A stretch of 34,234 nt of DNA from Gilvimarinus agarilyticus (GCF_000832015.1 NZ_JXCJ01000001.1:1886268-1920501), one strand, 5' to 3'; positions 8,085 to 17,562 are shown, numbered from the stretch's first letter. Notes: generated from the letters alone by a model not told the origin. Program-made: numbers and translations.

Positions 8085-11000
8085 GTGGGGACCCTCGTGA
8101 TTTTAGCAAGTCAAAAGCGCCTATCACAGCGCGCCTCTCAGCCATACCGCCCACGTTTACTGGCGCTGACCATTGGGCTGCTGAGCGGCGTGGCTCACGC
8201 CGGGCCCACTGGCGGCGTGGTGATTGATGGCGACGCCAGTATCGATATTCGTGGCAAGCTCACCGATATTTTGCAAAACACCCAGAACACCACCATCGTT
8301 TGGGACAACTTTGACATTAACGCCGATGAAATCGTTAATTTTATTCAGCCCAATGACACATCCATCGCGTTAAACCGCGTATTGAGCGCCGACGGCACCC
8401 AGATCAACGGCCAGCTTAACGCCAACGGCCGGGTGTTTGTATTGGACGCCAACGGCGTATTGTTTGGCGAGAGCGCCCAGGTAAGCGTAGGCGGCTTGGT
8501 GGCCTCTACCCTGGACTTATCTCACCGCGATTACGATACCGACACCTTTACGTTTACCGGCAAGGGCGCTCCCGCCGCTGTCACCAACCTGGGTAAAATC
8601 ACCGCCGCCGACACAGGCGCGGTGGCCCTGTTAGGTGGCCGGGTCAGCAACCACGGTGTTATTCAAGCCAAACTCGCCAATGTCGCCCTGGCCGCCGGCA
8701 ACCAAGTCACTCTCGACTTTGCCGGCGACGGCTTGCTCAATGTGCAGGTGGACGAAGCCGCGCTCAATGCACTGGCCGAAAATCACGGCCTTATTCAGGC
8801 CGATGGTGGCCAGGTCCTGATGACCGCCCATGCCAGCGACGCCTTGCTGCAAACCGTGGTCAACAACGAGGGCGTAATCGAAGCGCAAACCCTGCAACAA
8901 CAGGGCGGTAAGATCGTCCTCAGGGGCGGGTTTAACGGCGGCACCGTCCAGGTGGCCGGCACCCTGGATGCCAGTGCCCCTGAAGACGGTGATGCTGGCT
9001 TCATCGACACCTCCGGCGCCCAAGTCCAGGTGGCCGACGAGGTCTCCGTTACCACGCGTGCGGCCAGCGGCGACACCGGCGAGTGGCTGATCGATCCCAC
9101 TGACTTCCACGTCAGCGAAGGCAGTGCCGCGCAAACCAGTAGCGGCATCGGCGCTGAGACCCTGAGTAACAACCTAGCCACCACCAACGTCACCCTGCAA
9201 ACCGTGGCCTCCGGCAGCGAGGTCGGTGACATCTATGTGGACGGCGCCGTCAGCTGGAACGCCGGCACCACACTCACCCTAGATGCTCACAACGATATTT
9301 TTATTAACGCCCCGATCACCGTACAAAATAGCGGCGGTGGGCTGGCGCTGGAGTATGGCGGTAGCGGTTATGCGATCAACGCCCCGGTCAGCTTCAGTGC
9401 CGGCAGCGGCGGCCACTTCAGTGTCAACGGTAGCGCCTTCACCCTGATTCACGATGTGGTTCAGCTACAAGCCATGGACCAGGACCTGGCCGGTCGCTAC
9501 GCCCTGGCCACGGATATCGACGCCAGCGCCACCGCCGGCTGGCATGGCGGGGCTGGCTTTGTCCCTGTGGGTAATTTAATCGACTCATTTAACGGGGAGT
9601 TGGATGGCTTGGGCCATGTCGTGGATGGCCTGACGATCAAGCGCCCCGGGGAGAACGCTGTGGGCCTGTTCGGGGTGGCGGGAGGGGCGCGCCTGGCCAA
9701 TCTGGGGCTCACCAATGTGCAGGTGCAGGGTGATATCGAAGTGGGCGGGCTGGTAGGTCAAACCAGCGGCTCCACTATCGAGCGCAGCCACGCCCGCGGT
9801 AGCGTCACTGGTGGCGAAAGCACCGGCGGGCTAGTGGGTAGATTGAACCCGGGTGCCCGTGTCAGCGACAGCCATGCCGATGTTAGAGTCATCGGCGCGG
9901 GCACCGGCACCGGTGGGCTGGCGGGTTCTGCAAACAGTGCAGACATTCTTCGCAGCCACGCCTCGGGGGATGTGACCGGTGTCAACGAAACCGGCGGCCT
10001 GGTGGGAGATGGCGGGGGATTAAATAGCGTGCTGATCAGCGAAAGTTATGCCAGCGGGGCGGTTTCGGGCACAGTTTTTGTGGGCGGCCTGGTGGGCCGC
10101 AGTGCAGAGCGCAGCACTATCGAACTGAGCTACGCCACCGGCGCGGTGTCCGGCAGCGACAGTCTGGGCGGTCTGGTGGGGTCTATGGGGAAAGACAGCA
10201 CCATCGACCGCAGCTGGGCCTCGGGCCGAGTGGGCGCCGGTGACTATGCCGGTGGACTGGTGGGTATCGGCGTGCTCGAGGCCACGGTCACCGATAGCTA
10301 CTGGGATACCCAGACCACCGGTCAGGCCGAGGGCTGCTTCGCGTTTGCCGATTGCAGCGGCGGGGCCACCGGCCTGACCACCAGTGAGGCGCTGGACCAG
10401 AGCCAGTACGCCAACCTGGATTTCAGTAATGACTGGTTTATGCTCGACGGCGACACCCGCCCATTCCTGCGCTCGGAATACGCCACCACCATTACCAACA
10501 GCCACCAGCTCCAATTGATGGCCATGGATCTGTCGGCGGATTATCTGCTGGCCGAGGATGTCGATTTTGCCCCGGCGCTGCGCGACCCCAGCCGCTCGGA
10601 TATGTGGGCCACCAGCGACATGGCGGGTAAAGGCTTTGCCCCGATTGGTGACGAAATCGACCGCTTTACGGGCACGCTCGACGGGTTGGGCTTTGTTGTC
10701 CAGGCCTTGACCATTGACCGTAGCGGTAGAGACTTCACGGGTTTATTTGGGGGGGTAGACGGCGCACGCTTGACTGGTATCGGGCTATCGTATGTTGACG
10801 TGACCGGAAAGAGCTATGTTGGTGCTTTGGTAGGGAACGCAATTAACTCGAATATTTATGATAGCTATGTGAGTGGTGGGGCGGTAACAGGAACGCTGTT
10901 GGGGGTTGGCGGCTTGATCGGGAGTGGATCCGGCCGCATCGAAAACAGTTACACGAATGTCGACGTGTACGCGGATTCTGGTATTGCGGGCGGGCTTATG

Positions 11001-13754
11001 GGAGGGGGGAGGATGGATATCTCCAGCAGTTATGCCAGCGGTAATGTAAGCAGCCCCCTGGGCCAGGTGGGCGGCCTGGTGGGACAGTACAATGGCGGCA
11101 CTCTCAGCAACAGTTATGCTACGGGCCGCGTGAGTGGTTCTAACCCTGTCGGCGGGGCTGTAGGGAACCTGATAGGGTACGGCTCTATTAGTAATGTTTT
11201 CTGGAATCATGATGCCAACCCGGGTCTGAACGGTGTGGGTAGTGATGTATCAGCACTCGGTGTGACCGGCAAGACTCTGGCTGAGTTGCAAACCCTGAGT
11301 ACATTTACCGGCGCGGGCTGGGATATTGACACCCAAGGCGGCACCGGCCGTGTCTGGCGCCTTTACGAAGGCCACAGCACTCCCTTATTACGCGGCTTTT
11401 TAACGGAGTTAAACATCAGCGCCAGCGATTCCAGCACAACCTACACAGGCGCCATGCAAACCGGCGACGGTGTCTGGGAGGTGGCTGGCCCTTATGACAC
11501 GGGGTTGATTTTAGGCACCGCCACTAATACCGGCGGAGGCATTGATGCGGGTACTTACAGCCTGGGGATTGAGGGTGTGTACTCGACTCAGCAGGGGTAT
11601 GACATAACGCTTGATACAGGCACCCTGACCATCAACAAAGCCCCGCTCACCCTAACCGCTAACAGCGATACCGTTACGTACAGCGGCGTCAGCCAAAGCG
11701 TAACCGGCTACACCGCCACAGGTTTTGTGGGCGGCGAAGACGCCAGCGTACTTACAAGCATTACCGCCAGCGGCGGTATAGGCACCAACGCGGGTAGCTA
11801 CGCCCACACCCTAGGCGGTTCCGACGATAACTATGACTTAACCTTTGTGGATGGCGCACTGACGGTGTCCCCACGCGATATTACCTTGGCTGTCAGCGAT
11901 GCCAGCAAGGTGTACGGAGAGCATGACCCGGGCTTTAGTGCCACTATTGAGGCGGGTAGCCTGGCACCGGGTGATAGCTGGAGCGCAGACTATTTCCGCG
12001 CCGCCGGGGAAAATGTGGGCCGTTATCGCACCCATGCCACACCCACTGGCGATCTGGCCAGTGGCAACTACACCGTTACCACCCTGCCGGGTGAGCTACG
12101 CATTACCCCCCGCGACATTACGCTAACTGTGAATAATACTAGCAAAATTTACGGTGAATCCGATCCGGTGTTTAGCAGCGCCATTAGTGCTGGAAGCTTA
12201 GCTTTTAGCGATGCGTTAACGGTAAGCTACAGCCGTACGGTGGGCGAAGATGTGGGCGATTACACTGTAAGCGCCACCTTTGCCGGAGCGTTAGCCAGCG
12301 GCAATTACAACGTCGCCTTAACATCGGGTACGTTGCAAATTGTGCCGCGCGATGTGGATGTGATTGTGAATATTGCCGACGCCACTAAGATCTATGGTGA
12401 GGCGGACCCGACCTTTAGTTGGGCCATTAGTGCCGGTAGCTTAGCACCCGGTGACTCGTTAGAGGGAGTGTTGAGTCGAGAGACGGGTGAGAATGTCGGC
12501 CACTACACCATCACGGGGGCATTAACTGGCGCACTGGCAACGGATAACTATACCGTAACCGTAAGCGAAGGGCTGTTTCGCATTTTGCCGCGCGACATCA
12601 CGCTAACCGTAAACGATACCTACAAAACGTACGGCGATTTGGACCCGGCGCTAAGTGGCCGCATTACCCAAGGTTCACTCGCCTTTACTGACACGTTAAG
12701 CGCAGAGTATTCTCGGGCGCCGGGCGAGGACGCTGGCAACTATACCGCAACGGCTTTGTTGTCAGGCGCCTTAGCCGGCGGTAACTATAATGTCACGCTT
12801 ATCCCCGGTACCTTCTCGATTACACCGCGTGAGGTGGATGTGATTGTCGGGATTGATAATGCCAGTAAGGTGTATGGAGACCTAGACCCAGACTTTACCT
12901 GGAGTATTACCTCCGGCGATTTAGCAGCGGGTGATACGTTAAGCGGTAACTTAAGCCGTGAGCCGGGAGAAAATGTTGGCCGCTACACGATTTATGGTGA
13001 GCTGTCGGGTGATTTGGCTAGTGATAATTATACTGTGTCGGTTAGTGAGGGAGAGCTGCGAATTATCCCGCGAGACCTAACCGTGACAGTCAGTGATGCC
13101 AACAAGGTGTACGGCTCTGCCGATCCAACATTTAACGCCGATGTGACTGTCGGAGCATTAGCATTTGATGATGTGGCGACCTGGCAGTTTGAGCGCCAAA
13201 CGGGTGAAAATGTGGGTAACTACAGTCTGCAGGCAAGTGCTTCTGGTGCTATAGCGACAGCCAACTATAACGTTTCTTGGCAGATGGGTGAGTTAACCAT
13301 TAATCCCGTAACACTGGAGGTGACTGCGCTCGATACATCACGTGTATGGGGTGATCTAACCGACTTTGAGTATCAGGTTAGCGGGCTAACCAATGGCGAT
13401 ACGCTGGACGATGTGCTTGATAATATTCAGGTGACCTACGCGATTAACGAGCCAATCCCTGGTGTTTATCCACTGACGCCACAAGGCGATTTACTTAGCG
13501 AGAATTATCACGTCAATTGGAATGTGGGCACTTTAGAATTACTTGCCGCTCGCGCAACCCAAGCGTATCACTCGCAGTTGACCGGCTTGCAACAAATGGA
13601 GCGGGAGGCGCAAACGGAGGCAGAGCGCAGTAACTACCGAGAAGGGCAACAAGCCCTCACGGGCCGTGTTGAGGGGTTAAACCTTTATGTGCAAGGCAGT
13701 GGCATTAATAACAATGTCAATGAATTAGCATCACTGCGCTACCACAAGGACTGA
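8085..13754 (+). CDS. TpsA exoprotein: filamentous-haemagglutinin secretion domain, GLUG modules and MBG repeats
   Basis: A protein of 1889 residues. An extended signal peptide ends near SGVAHA (about residue 39). The conserved TPS secretion domain follows at about 40-290, with FIQPNDTSIALNRVL, ANGRVFVLDANGVLFG and VGGLVAST. Two GLUG-containing modules occupy about 455-1105. Six MBG repeats and one divergent copy occupy about 1263-1820. A short polar tail with a Gln/Glu-rich helix ends at YHKD. The only cysteines I find are Cys751 and Cys757. It is exported to the cell surface or medium by the TpsB protein encoded three bases downstream, and is probably an adhesin or matrix protein. The start is uncertain: GTG 8085 has no ribosome site, while GTG 8097 has GTGGGG six bases upstream and leaves the signal peptide intact. 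Confidence 0.85.
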   Translation: MGTLVILASQKRLSQRASQPYRPRLLALTIGLLSGVAHAGPTGGVVIDGDASIDIRGKLTDILQNTQNTTIVWDNFDINADEIVNFIQPNDTSIALNRVLSADGTQINGQLNANGRVFVLDANGVLFGESAQVSVGGLVASTLDLSHRDYDTDTFTFTGKGAPAAVTNLGKITAADTGAVALLGGRVSNHGVIQAKLANVALAAGNQVTLDFAGDGLLNVQVDEAALNALAENHGLIQADGGQVLMTAHASDALLQTVVNNEGVIEAQTLQQQGGKIVLRGGFNGGTVQVAGTLDASAPEDGDAGFIDTSGAQVQVADEVSVTTRAASGDTGEWLIDPTDFHVSEGSAAQTSSGIGAETLSNNLATTNVTLQTVASGSEVGDIYVDGAVSWNAGTTLTLDAHNDIFINAPITVQNSGGGLALEYGGSGYAINAPVSFSAGSGGHFSVNGSAFTLIHDVVQLQAMDQDLAGRYALATDIDASATAGWHGGAGFVPVGNLIDSFNGELDGLGHVVDGLTIKRPGENAVGLFGVAGGARLANLGLTNVQVQGDIEVGGLVGQTSGSTIERSHARGSVTGGESTGGLVGRLNPGARVSDSHADVRVIGAGTGTGGLAGSANSADILRSHASGDVTGVNETGGLVGDGGGLNSVLISESYASGAVSGTVFVGGLVGRSAERSTIELSYATGAVSGSDSLGGLVGSMGKDSTIDRSWASGRVGAGDYAGGLVGIGVLEATVTDSYWDTQTTGQAEGCFAFADCSGGATGLTTSEALDQSQYANLDFSNDWFMLDGDTRPFLRSEYATTITNSHQLQLMAMDLSADYLLAEDVDFAPALRDPSRSDMWATSDMAGKGFAPIGDEIDRFTGTLDGLGFVVQALTIDRSGRDFTGLFGGVDGARLTGIGLSYVDVTGKSYVGALVGNAINSNIYDSYVSGGAVTGTLLGVGGLIGSGSGRIENSYTNVDVYADSGIAGGLMGGGRMDISSSYASGNVSSPLGQVGGLVGQYNGGTLSNSYATGRVSGSNPVGGAVGNLIGYGSISNVFWNHDANPGLNGVGSDVSALGVTGKTLAELQTLSTFTGAGWDIDTQGGTGRVWRLYEGHSTPLLRGFLTELNISASDSSTTYTGAMQTGDGVWEVAGPYDTGLILGTATNTGGGIDAGTYSLGIEGVYSTQQGYDITLDTGTLTINKAPLTLTANSDTVTYSGVSQSVTGYTATGFVGGEDASVLTSITASGGIGTNAGSYAHTLGGSDDNYDLTFVDGALTVSPRDITLAVSDASKVYGEHDPGFSATIEAGSLAPGDSWSADYFRAAGENVGRYRTHATPTGDLASGNYTVTTLPGELRITPRDITLTVNNTSKIYGESDPVFSSAISAGSLAFSDALTVSYSRTVGEDVGDYTVSATFAGALASGNYNVALTSGTLQIVPRDVDVIVNIADATKIYGEADPTFSWAISAGSLAPGDSLEGVLSRETGENVGHYTITGALTGALATDNYTVTVSEGLFRILPRDITLTVNDTYKTYGDLDPALSGRITQGSLAFTDTLSAEYSRAPGEDAGNYTATALLSGALAGGNYNVTLIPGTFSITPREVDVIVGIDNASKVYGDLDPDFTWSITSGDLAAGDTLSGNLSREPGENVGRYTIYGELSGDLASDNYTVSVSEGELRIIPRDLTVTVSDANKVYGSADPTFNADVTVGALAFDDVATWQFERQTGENVGNYSLQASASGAIATANYNVSWQMGELTINPVTLEVTALDTSRVWGDLTDFEYQVSGLTNGDTLDDVLDNIQVTYAINEPIPGVYPLTPQGDLLSENYHVNWNVGTLELLAARATQAYHSQLTGLQQMEREAQTEAERSNYREGQQALTGRVEGLNLYVQGSGINNNVNELASLRYHKD
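9445..11400 (+). repeat. Duplicated GLUG-type module inside tpsA (about 9445-10480 and 10484-11400)
   Basis: Two tandem copies share one order of elements: a QLQ.M..DL...Y.LA.D opening, a GF.P(I/V)G...F.G.LDGLG segment, LTI.R......GLFG, then several GLUG repeats of the form GGLVG....I..SYA.G.V, and a closing segment with tryptophan and proline (WDTQTTGQ or FWNHDANPG, later RPFLR or TPLLRGF). The first copy has more GLUG units. Such modules build an extended beta-helical stalk. Confidence 0.75.
11871..13304 (+). repeat. Six tandem MBG-type repeats in tpsA, alternating 237 and 243 bp
   Basis: Each unit starts with Pro-Arg-Asp/Glu and contains KVYG(E/D).DP.F, GSLA..D, GENVG.Y and (S/T)(G/D)NY.V. 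Units begin at 11871, 12108, 12345, 12588, 12825 and 13068, and a divergent seventh begins at 13305. Spacings are 237, 237, 243, 237, 243 and 237 bp. The 243-bp units carry the variant opening PR(D/E)VDVIV(N/G)I with two extra residues, giving an A-A-B-A-B-A order. Confidence 0.85.
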
Positions 13755-13757
13755 TAA

Positions 13758-15425
13758 ATGAAAACAATGACTAACACAGCGCTGTGTTGTTTAGGTTTGT
13801 TGTCAGCTTTACTGTCGAGCATGGTGTTTGCCCAGGTGGTGCCCGATGCCGGTACCTTTATTCGCGAGCTGGAAACCGAGACCACGATGGAGCCCGAGCG
13901 CGATAACCTAGATGTGCAATTGCCCGAGCAAACCCAGCCCGAACCGGCCGAAGGTGGCCAGGCCGTACTGGTCGATGAGTTTGAAGTCACGGGTGCGGTG
14001 ACTTTTACCGCCGCCGAGCTTAAAGCGTTAGTGGATGATTTGGCCGGACAAACCCTAACCCTGGCTGAGCTGCAAGAGGCTAGTAATCGCATTACTCGCT
14101 ACTACCGCGAGCGCGGCTTCTTTTTAACCCGCGCCTATTTACCACAGCAGGATGTTAGCGATGGCACCGTTACCATCGACGTGCTCGAAGGCCGCTTGGG
14201 CAAAGTGGATTTAAGCAACGACTCCCACACCCGTGATTTCGTTCTCAAGCGTCCTTTCCGTTCGCTTGAACCCAACCAAATGCTCACCGCCGATGACTTA
14301 GAAACCCCGCTACTGCGTTTGTCTGACTTACCCGGTATCGGTGTGGCTACTACCTTAGTACCCGGTGAAGAAGTCGGCACCAGTGACTTAAAAGTCGATG
14401 TCACCCAGGGGCCTTGGGTTAACGGCACCGTCGAGCTGGACAACTACGGCAACGAATCCATTGGTGAATATCGCCTGGGTGCCAGCTTACAGGTTAATAG
14501 CCCGCTGGGGTTGGGCGACCGGTTTGATATCCGTGCGCTGGGCTCCGATGAGGAGCAAGTGTTTTTTCGGGCGCAATACCAAATGCCCGTCGGCCCTTGG
14601 GCCACCGAGCTCGGTGTGGCTTACTCGGATATGGACTACACACTGGGCGGCAACTTTGAAGAGCTAGACGCGACCGGTAATGCGCAAATTACCACCGCCT
14701 TTGCCCGACAATCACTTATCCGTACCCGCAACGCCAACCTCAATGTGCAATTGCAGTACGACAGCAAAGAGCTCGAAGACAAAATTGGTGCCTTTGCCAG
14801 CAACAGCGATAAAGAGTCCGAACTGTACACCTTAACGGTCAGTGGCGACTGGCGCGACCAACTGCTGGGTGGAGGTGTCACTCAAGCGGCGTTGTCTTAC
14901 AGCCGTGGCGAGCTGACCATCAACAGCTACTTAGACCAAGTGATCGACTCTGTCACCGCGCAAACCGCTGGCGATTTTGAGCGCTGGACGCCGTCGCTTA
15001 TGCGCTTGCAAAACCTTGGCGGTAACTGGAGCTTGCACGCACAAATTCACGGCCAGTTTGCCAACAAAAACCTCGACTCCTCCGAGAAGTTTAGCTTGGG
15101 CGGTGCCTATGGTGTGCGCGCCTACGCTCAGGGCGAAGCCTCGGGTGACGAAGGTTATATCGCCAACCTTGAGGTGCGCTACGACCTCAACAGTCAGTGG
15201 CAAGTTTTTGCGCTGGCCGATCACGGTGAGGTGGATATCAATAAAAATACCTGGGAGGCTGTCACCGATAACGAGCGCAGCTTATCGGGTGCCGGTGTTG
15301 GTGCGCGCTTTAACACTCCGCACTGGAGCGCCAGCGCCACTGCCGCCGCTCCCATTGGCAGCGAAGACAGCAACGGCGATGACGACGATGTGCGCCTGTT
15401 TGCCCGGGTCGTGTGGAAGTTTTAA
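13758..15425 (+). CDS. TpsB outer-membrane transporter (ShlB/FhaC/HecB family)
   Basis: A 555-residue protein with a signal peptide ending near MVFAQ. A POTRA-type domain at about residues 75-155 has VDEFEVTGAVTFTAAEL and YYRERGFFLTRAYLP. The 16-strand beta-barrel region follows, with GPWVNGTVELDNYGNESIG and FSLGGAYGVRAYA, and the chain ends in an aromatic residue (VVWKF), as outer-membrane barrels do. It recognises the TPS domain of TpsA and exports it across the outer membrane. AAGGA lies within the end of tpsA, and the genes are three bases apart, so they form one operon. It converges on the S9 peptidase gene. Confidence 0.92.
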   Translation: MKTMTNTALCCLGLLSALLSSMVFAQVVPDAGTFIRELETETTMEPERDNLDVQLPEQTQPEPAEGGQAVLVDEFEVTGAVTFTAAELKALVDDLAGQTLTLAELQEASNRITRYYRERGFFLTRAYLPQQDVSDGTVTIDVLEGRLGKVDLSNDSHTRDFVLKRPFRSLEPNQMLTADDLETPLLRLSDLPGIGVATTLVPGEEVGTSDLKVDVTQGPWVNGTVELDNYGNESIGEYRLGASLQVNSPLGLGDRFDIRALGSDEEQVFFRAQYQMPVGPWATELGVAYSDMDYTLGGNFEELDATGNAQITTAFARQSLIRTRNANLNVQLQYDSKELEDKIGAFASNSDKESELYTLTVSGDWRDQLLGGGVTQAALSYSRGELTINSYLDQVIDSVTAQTAGDFERWTPSLMRLQNLGGNWSLHAQIHGQFANKNLDSSEKFSLGGAYGVRAYAQGEASGDEGYIANLEVRYDLNSQWQVFALADHGEVDINKNTWEAVTDNERSLSGAGVGARFNTPHWSASATAAAPIGSEDSNGDDDDVRLFARVVWKF

Positions 15426-15488
15426 CGGGCTGATAGGGTATTTTGTTAGGCCGTGTCGCCAGCGAAAAGGACAACGGCACCTTACGTA

Positions 15489-17477
15489 TCATTGCGCGTT
15501 GATGGGCAGGTGTTTGCTGAGAAAGCGACTTATGGTGTTAAAGGTCATTACCCGGCTGTCTTCATTTGCAAGAAAGTGACCTTCATTCTCTAATACGATG
15601 TAGTCTACCGGTTTGTCTAATGCCTGCAGAGCATCGTACATGCGTTCGCTGTGTTCTGGGGGCACTTGTCGATCGGAGTCGCCGTGTATTAACAGTATCG
15701 GGACTTTGATTTTCTCGGCGTGATTGACGGGTGATACATCTTTTAACTGCTCGCCAAACTCACCGATCTGCTGATCGACAATGTTGTGCGCTGAGCGAAA
15801 GTCGCGGTTACCCCGAACCCACTCAAAAACATCGCTGACCCCGGCAAAGCTGATCGCGCATTGGTAAAAATCCGGTGTCTTAACCGTGCCCATTAACGCC
15901 GCGTAGCCGCCATAGCTGGCACCTGCGAGGCAAATTTTATCGGGGTCGGTAATGCCATCTTTAATCAATTGTAAGGCGCCGTCCTGGATGTCGTCTTGCA
16001 TCTCTTGGCCCCACTTTTTTAACCCTGCATTGCGGTGGCTAAAGCCTTCGCCAACGGAGCCACGAAAGTTCATTTGTAAAACAGCGTAGCCTTGATTGGC
16101 AAAAAATTGGGCCCAGTAATCGAATGCGGCACGGTCCCTAGCCTGCGGCCCGCCATGGGGAAATAGGATGGTTGGGAGCTTTTTGGCTTTTTTGCCCTTG
16201 GGTAGAGTCAGCCAGGCTTCAATGCTCAAGCCGTCGCGGGCACTGTAGTGGTAATCTATCGTGCTGCTCAAGACTTCTGGCGGTAAGCTGCGGTAACGGT
16301 ACTCTAGCGCCGTTAGTTTAGCCGGGTTGCGCTGACCTAAATAGTAAGTGCCTGATTCTTTGGCGCCGGTGGTATAAAGCAAGTAGCGGTTTTTGTCGTC
16401 TGTCAGGTCGTAAATAAAGTTCTGTGTGTCGGGCATTAGCTTATTGATGCTGTTTTGCAGTGCACTCAGTTTATCCGAGAAGTACACAGAGCCCTGATGA
16501 GAGGAGGAGTTAACACCAATAACGTCGGCGGTGTTCGGGTCGTAAATCAGCGAGCCCATGACATCGTAGATAGGGTCTGCGTAAACCAGCGTTTTTTCAA
16601 GTTTTGGGTCTGTTAAGTTGGTTTTAAAAATCGCAAGGCGGTCTTTGTAAGCGGCGCGTAGGTAAACAATATCAGGGTTTTTAGCAAAGCCGATAACAGA
16701 GGTTTGTGCTTTAGAGAAGGGCGTGTACGGCCAAAGTTCACGCCATTGTTTGGTGTTTAAGTCGTAAATTTGGCTGCTAACAACGCCGCCGTTGAAGCGT
16801 AGACCAACACGCACCCGGTGTTGCAGGTCGGTACCCCAGCCCATAATACTAGGCTCCGAGTTTTGTACGGCGGTGACGCGTTGATTGCGGATGTTGACTT
16901 TATAAACCACGTTATAAGGGCCGCCAGAAAAACCGGGCATTGCCATCAATAGGTGATCCGGGTCATCGGGTAAGAGGTCGACGATCTGGTCTTGAGATAC
17001 GGGTAAAACCCGAAAGTCGTCGAGGAATGTGTGCTTAAACGGACGGGTGACGTCGCCGCTCTCGGTATTAATAATAAGCAGTCGTGTTTCCCGGGTGTCG
17101 CCACGTACTTGCCCCCAGCCGGTCCAGGTATCTCGGCGGGAGGGGTAGAAGGTGTGCACTAATAGAGTATTACTGTCTTTCCATTGGACTCTGGAAATAA
17201 AATATTTGCTGTTATCCGTAAAGAGGTGAAATTTCTTCTTTTGAGTGTTGAGGTTGGTTACCTGAACCGCAATGCCTTTTTGATCTTTTGCGTCTACGCG
17301 GACTAAAGCGGCAACCTTCTGGCCATCAGGTGTTAGCGTTAGCCCATCGGTATCAGGTAATTGCGCGAAATTCTCAACGCTAAGACTGGTGGCCGCACTG
17401 TAAGCGCTTAACGTGAATGACAGTGCGGCAATCGTGCTAATAAACAGGAGCGACAGGGCTCTTGAGTGTATGGGCAT
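15489..17477 (-). CDS. Secreted S9-family peptidase (prolyl oligopeptidase / acylaminoacyl-peptidase type)
   Basis: A 662-residue serine peptidase with an N-terminal signal peptide (LLFISTIAALSFTLSA). A beta-propeller-like N-terminal half runs to about residue 400 and a C-terminal alpha/beta-hydrolase domain follows. The catalytic residues read as Ser521 in GASYGGYAA, Asp602 in HGDSDRQVP and His634 in NEGHF; the oxyanion segment is LFPHGGPQARD. It probably trims small peptides in the periplasm. AAGGA lies seven bases before the ATG, and a plausible promoter is at 17535-17562, so it is likely transcribed alone. Its relation to the neighbouring exoprotein or sugar genes is not evident. Confidence 0.88.
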   Translation of the reverse strand: MPIHSRALSLLFISTIAALSFTLSAYSAATSLSVENFAQLPDTDGLTLTPDGQKVAALVRVDAKDQKGIAVQVTNLNTQKKKFHLFTDNSKYFISRVQWKDSNTLLVHTFYPSRRDTWTGWGQVRGDTRETRLLIINTESGDVTRPFKHTFLDDFRVLPVSQDQIVDLLPDDPDHLLMAMPGFSGGPYNVVYKVNIRNQRVTAVQNSEPSIMGWGTDLQHRVRVGLRFNGGVVSSQIYDLNTKQWRELWPYTPFSKAQTSVIGFAKNPDIVYLRAAYKDRLAIFKTNLTDPKLEKTLVYADPIYDVMGSLIYDPNTADVIGVNSSSHQGSVYFSDKLSALQNSINKLMPDTQNFIYDLTDDKNRYLLYTTGAKESGTYYLGQRNPAKLTALEYRYRSLPPEVLSSTIDYHYSARDGLSIEAWLTLPKGKKAKKLPTILFPHGGPQARDRAAFDYWAQFFANQGYAVLQMNFRGSVGEGFSHRNAGLKKWGQEMQDDIQDGALQLIKDGITDPDKICLAGASYGGYAALMGTVKTPDFYQCAISFAGVSDVFEWVRGNRDFRSAHNIVDQQIGEFGEQLKDVSPVNHAEKIKVPILLIHGDSDRQVPPEHSERMYDALQALDKPVDYIVLENEGHFLANEDSRVMTFNTISRFLSKHLPINAQ

Positions 17478-17534
17478 ACATCATCCTTGTTTCGTTATTA
17501 TCATCTAAACTAGCAGAGGCTGCTATTGGATGTA

Positions 17535-17562
17535 TTTTTACCAAGCTGACGTTAAAATGCAA
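17535..17562 (-). promoter_or_regulatory. Possible promoter of the S9 peptidase gene
   Basis: Read on the minus strand, TTGCAT (17562-17557) is followed after 16 bp by TAAAAA (17540-17535), about 58 bp before the peptidase ATG. Both boxes are imperfect. Confidence 0.3.

Noticed and set aside
8079-8085. Slippery sequence for programmed frameshifting ahead of tpsA
   Set aside because: Only five A residues precede G, short of the A-AAA-AAG heptamer, and the upstream frame has no credible start codon.
8631-9232. Long minus-strand ORFs (167 and 145 codons) antisense to tpsA
   Set aside because: They lie wholly within the clearly coding TPS domain and arise from its GC-rich third positions.
11871-13304. 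CRISPR-like or mobile repeat array
   Set aside because: The 237/243-bp periodicity is in frame within one protein and explained by MBG domains. There are no spacers, and the units differ at the DNA level.
15450-15478. Hairpin between tpsB and the S9 peptidase as a terminator
   Set aside because: GCCGTGTC pairs with GACAACGGC only with a bulge, and no T run follows on either strand.
14977-15579. 200-codon plus-strand ORF overlapping tpsB
   Set aside because: It is an alternative frame of the tpsB barrel region with a composition of threonine, proline and arginine runs typical of shadow frames.
17493-17512. Second Fur-like site before the S9 peptidase (GATGATAATAACG)
   Set aside because: It matches only about 10 of 19 consensus positions and has one arm.
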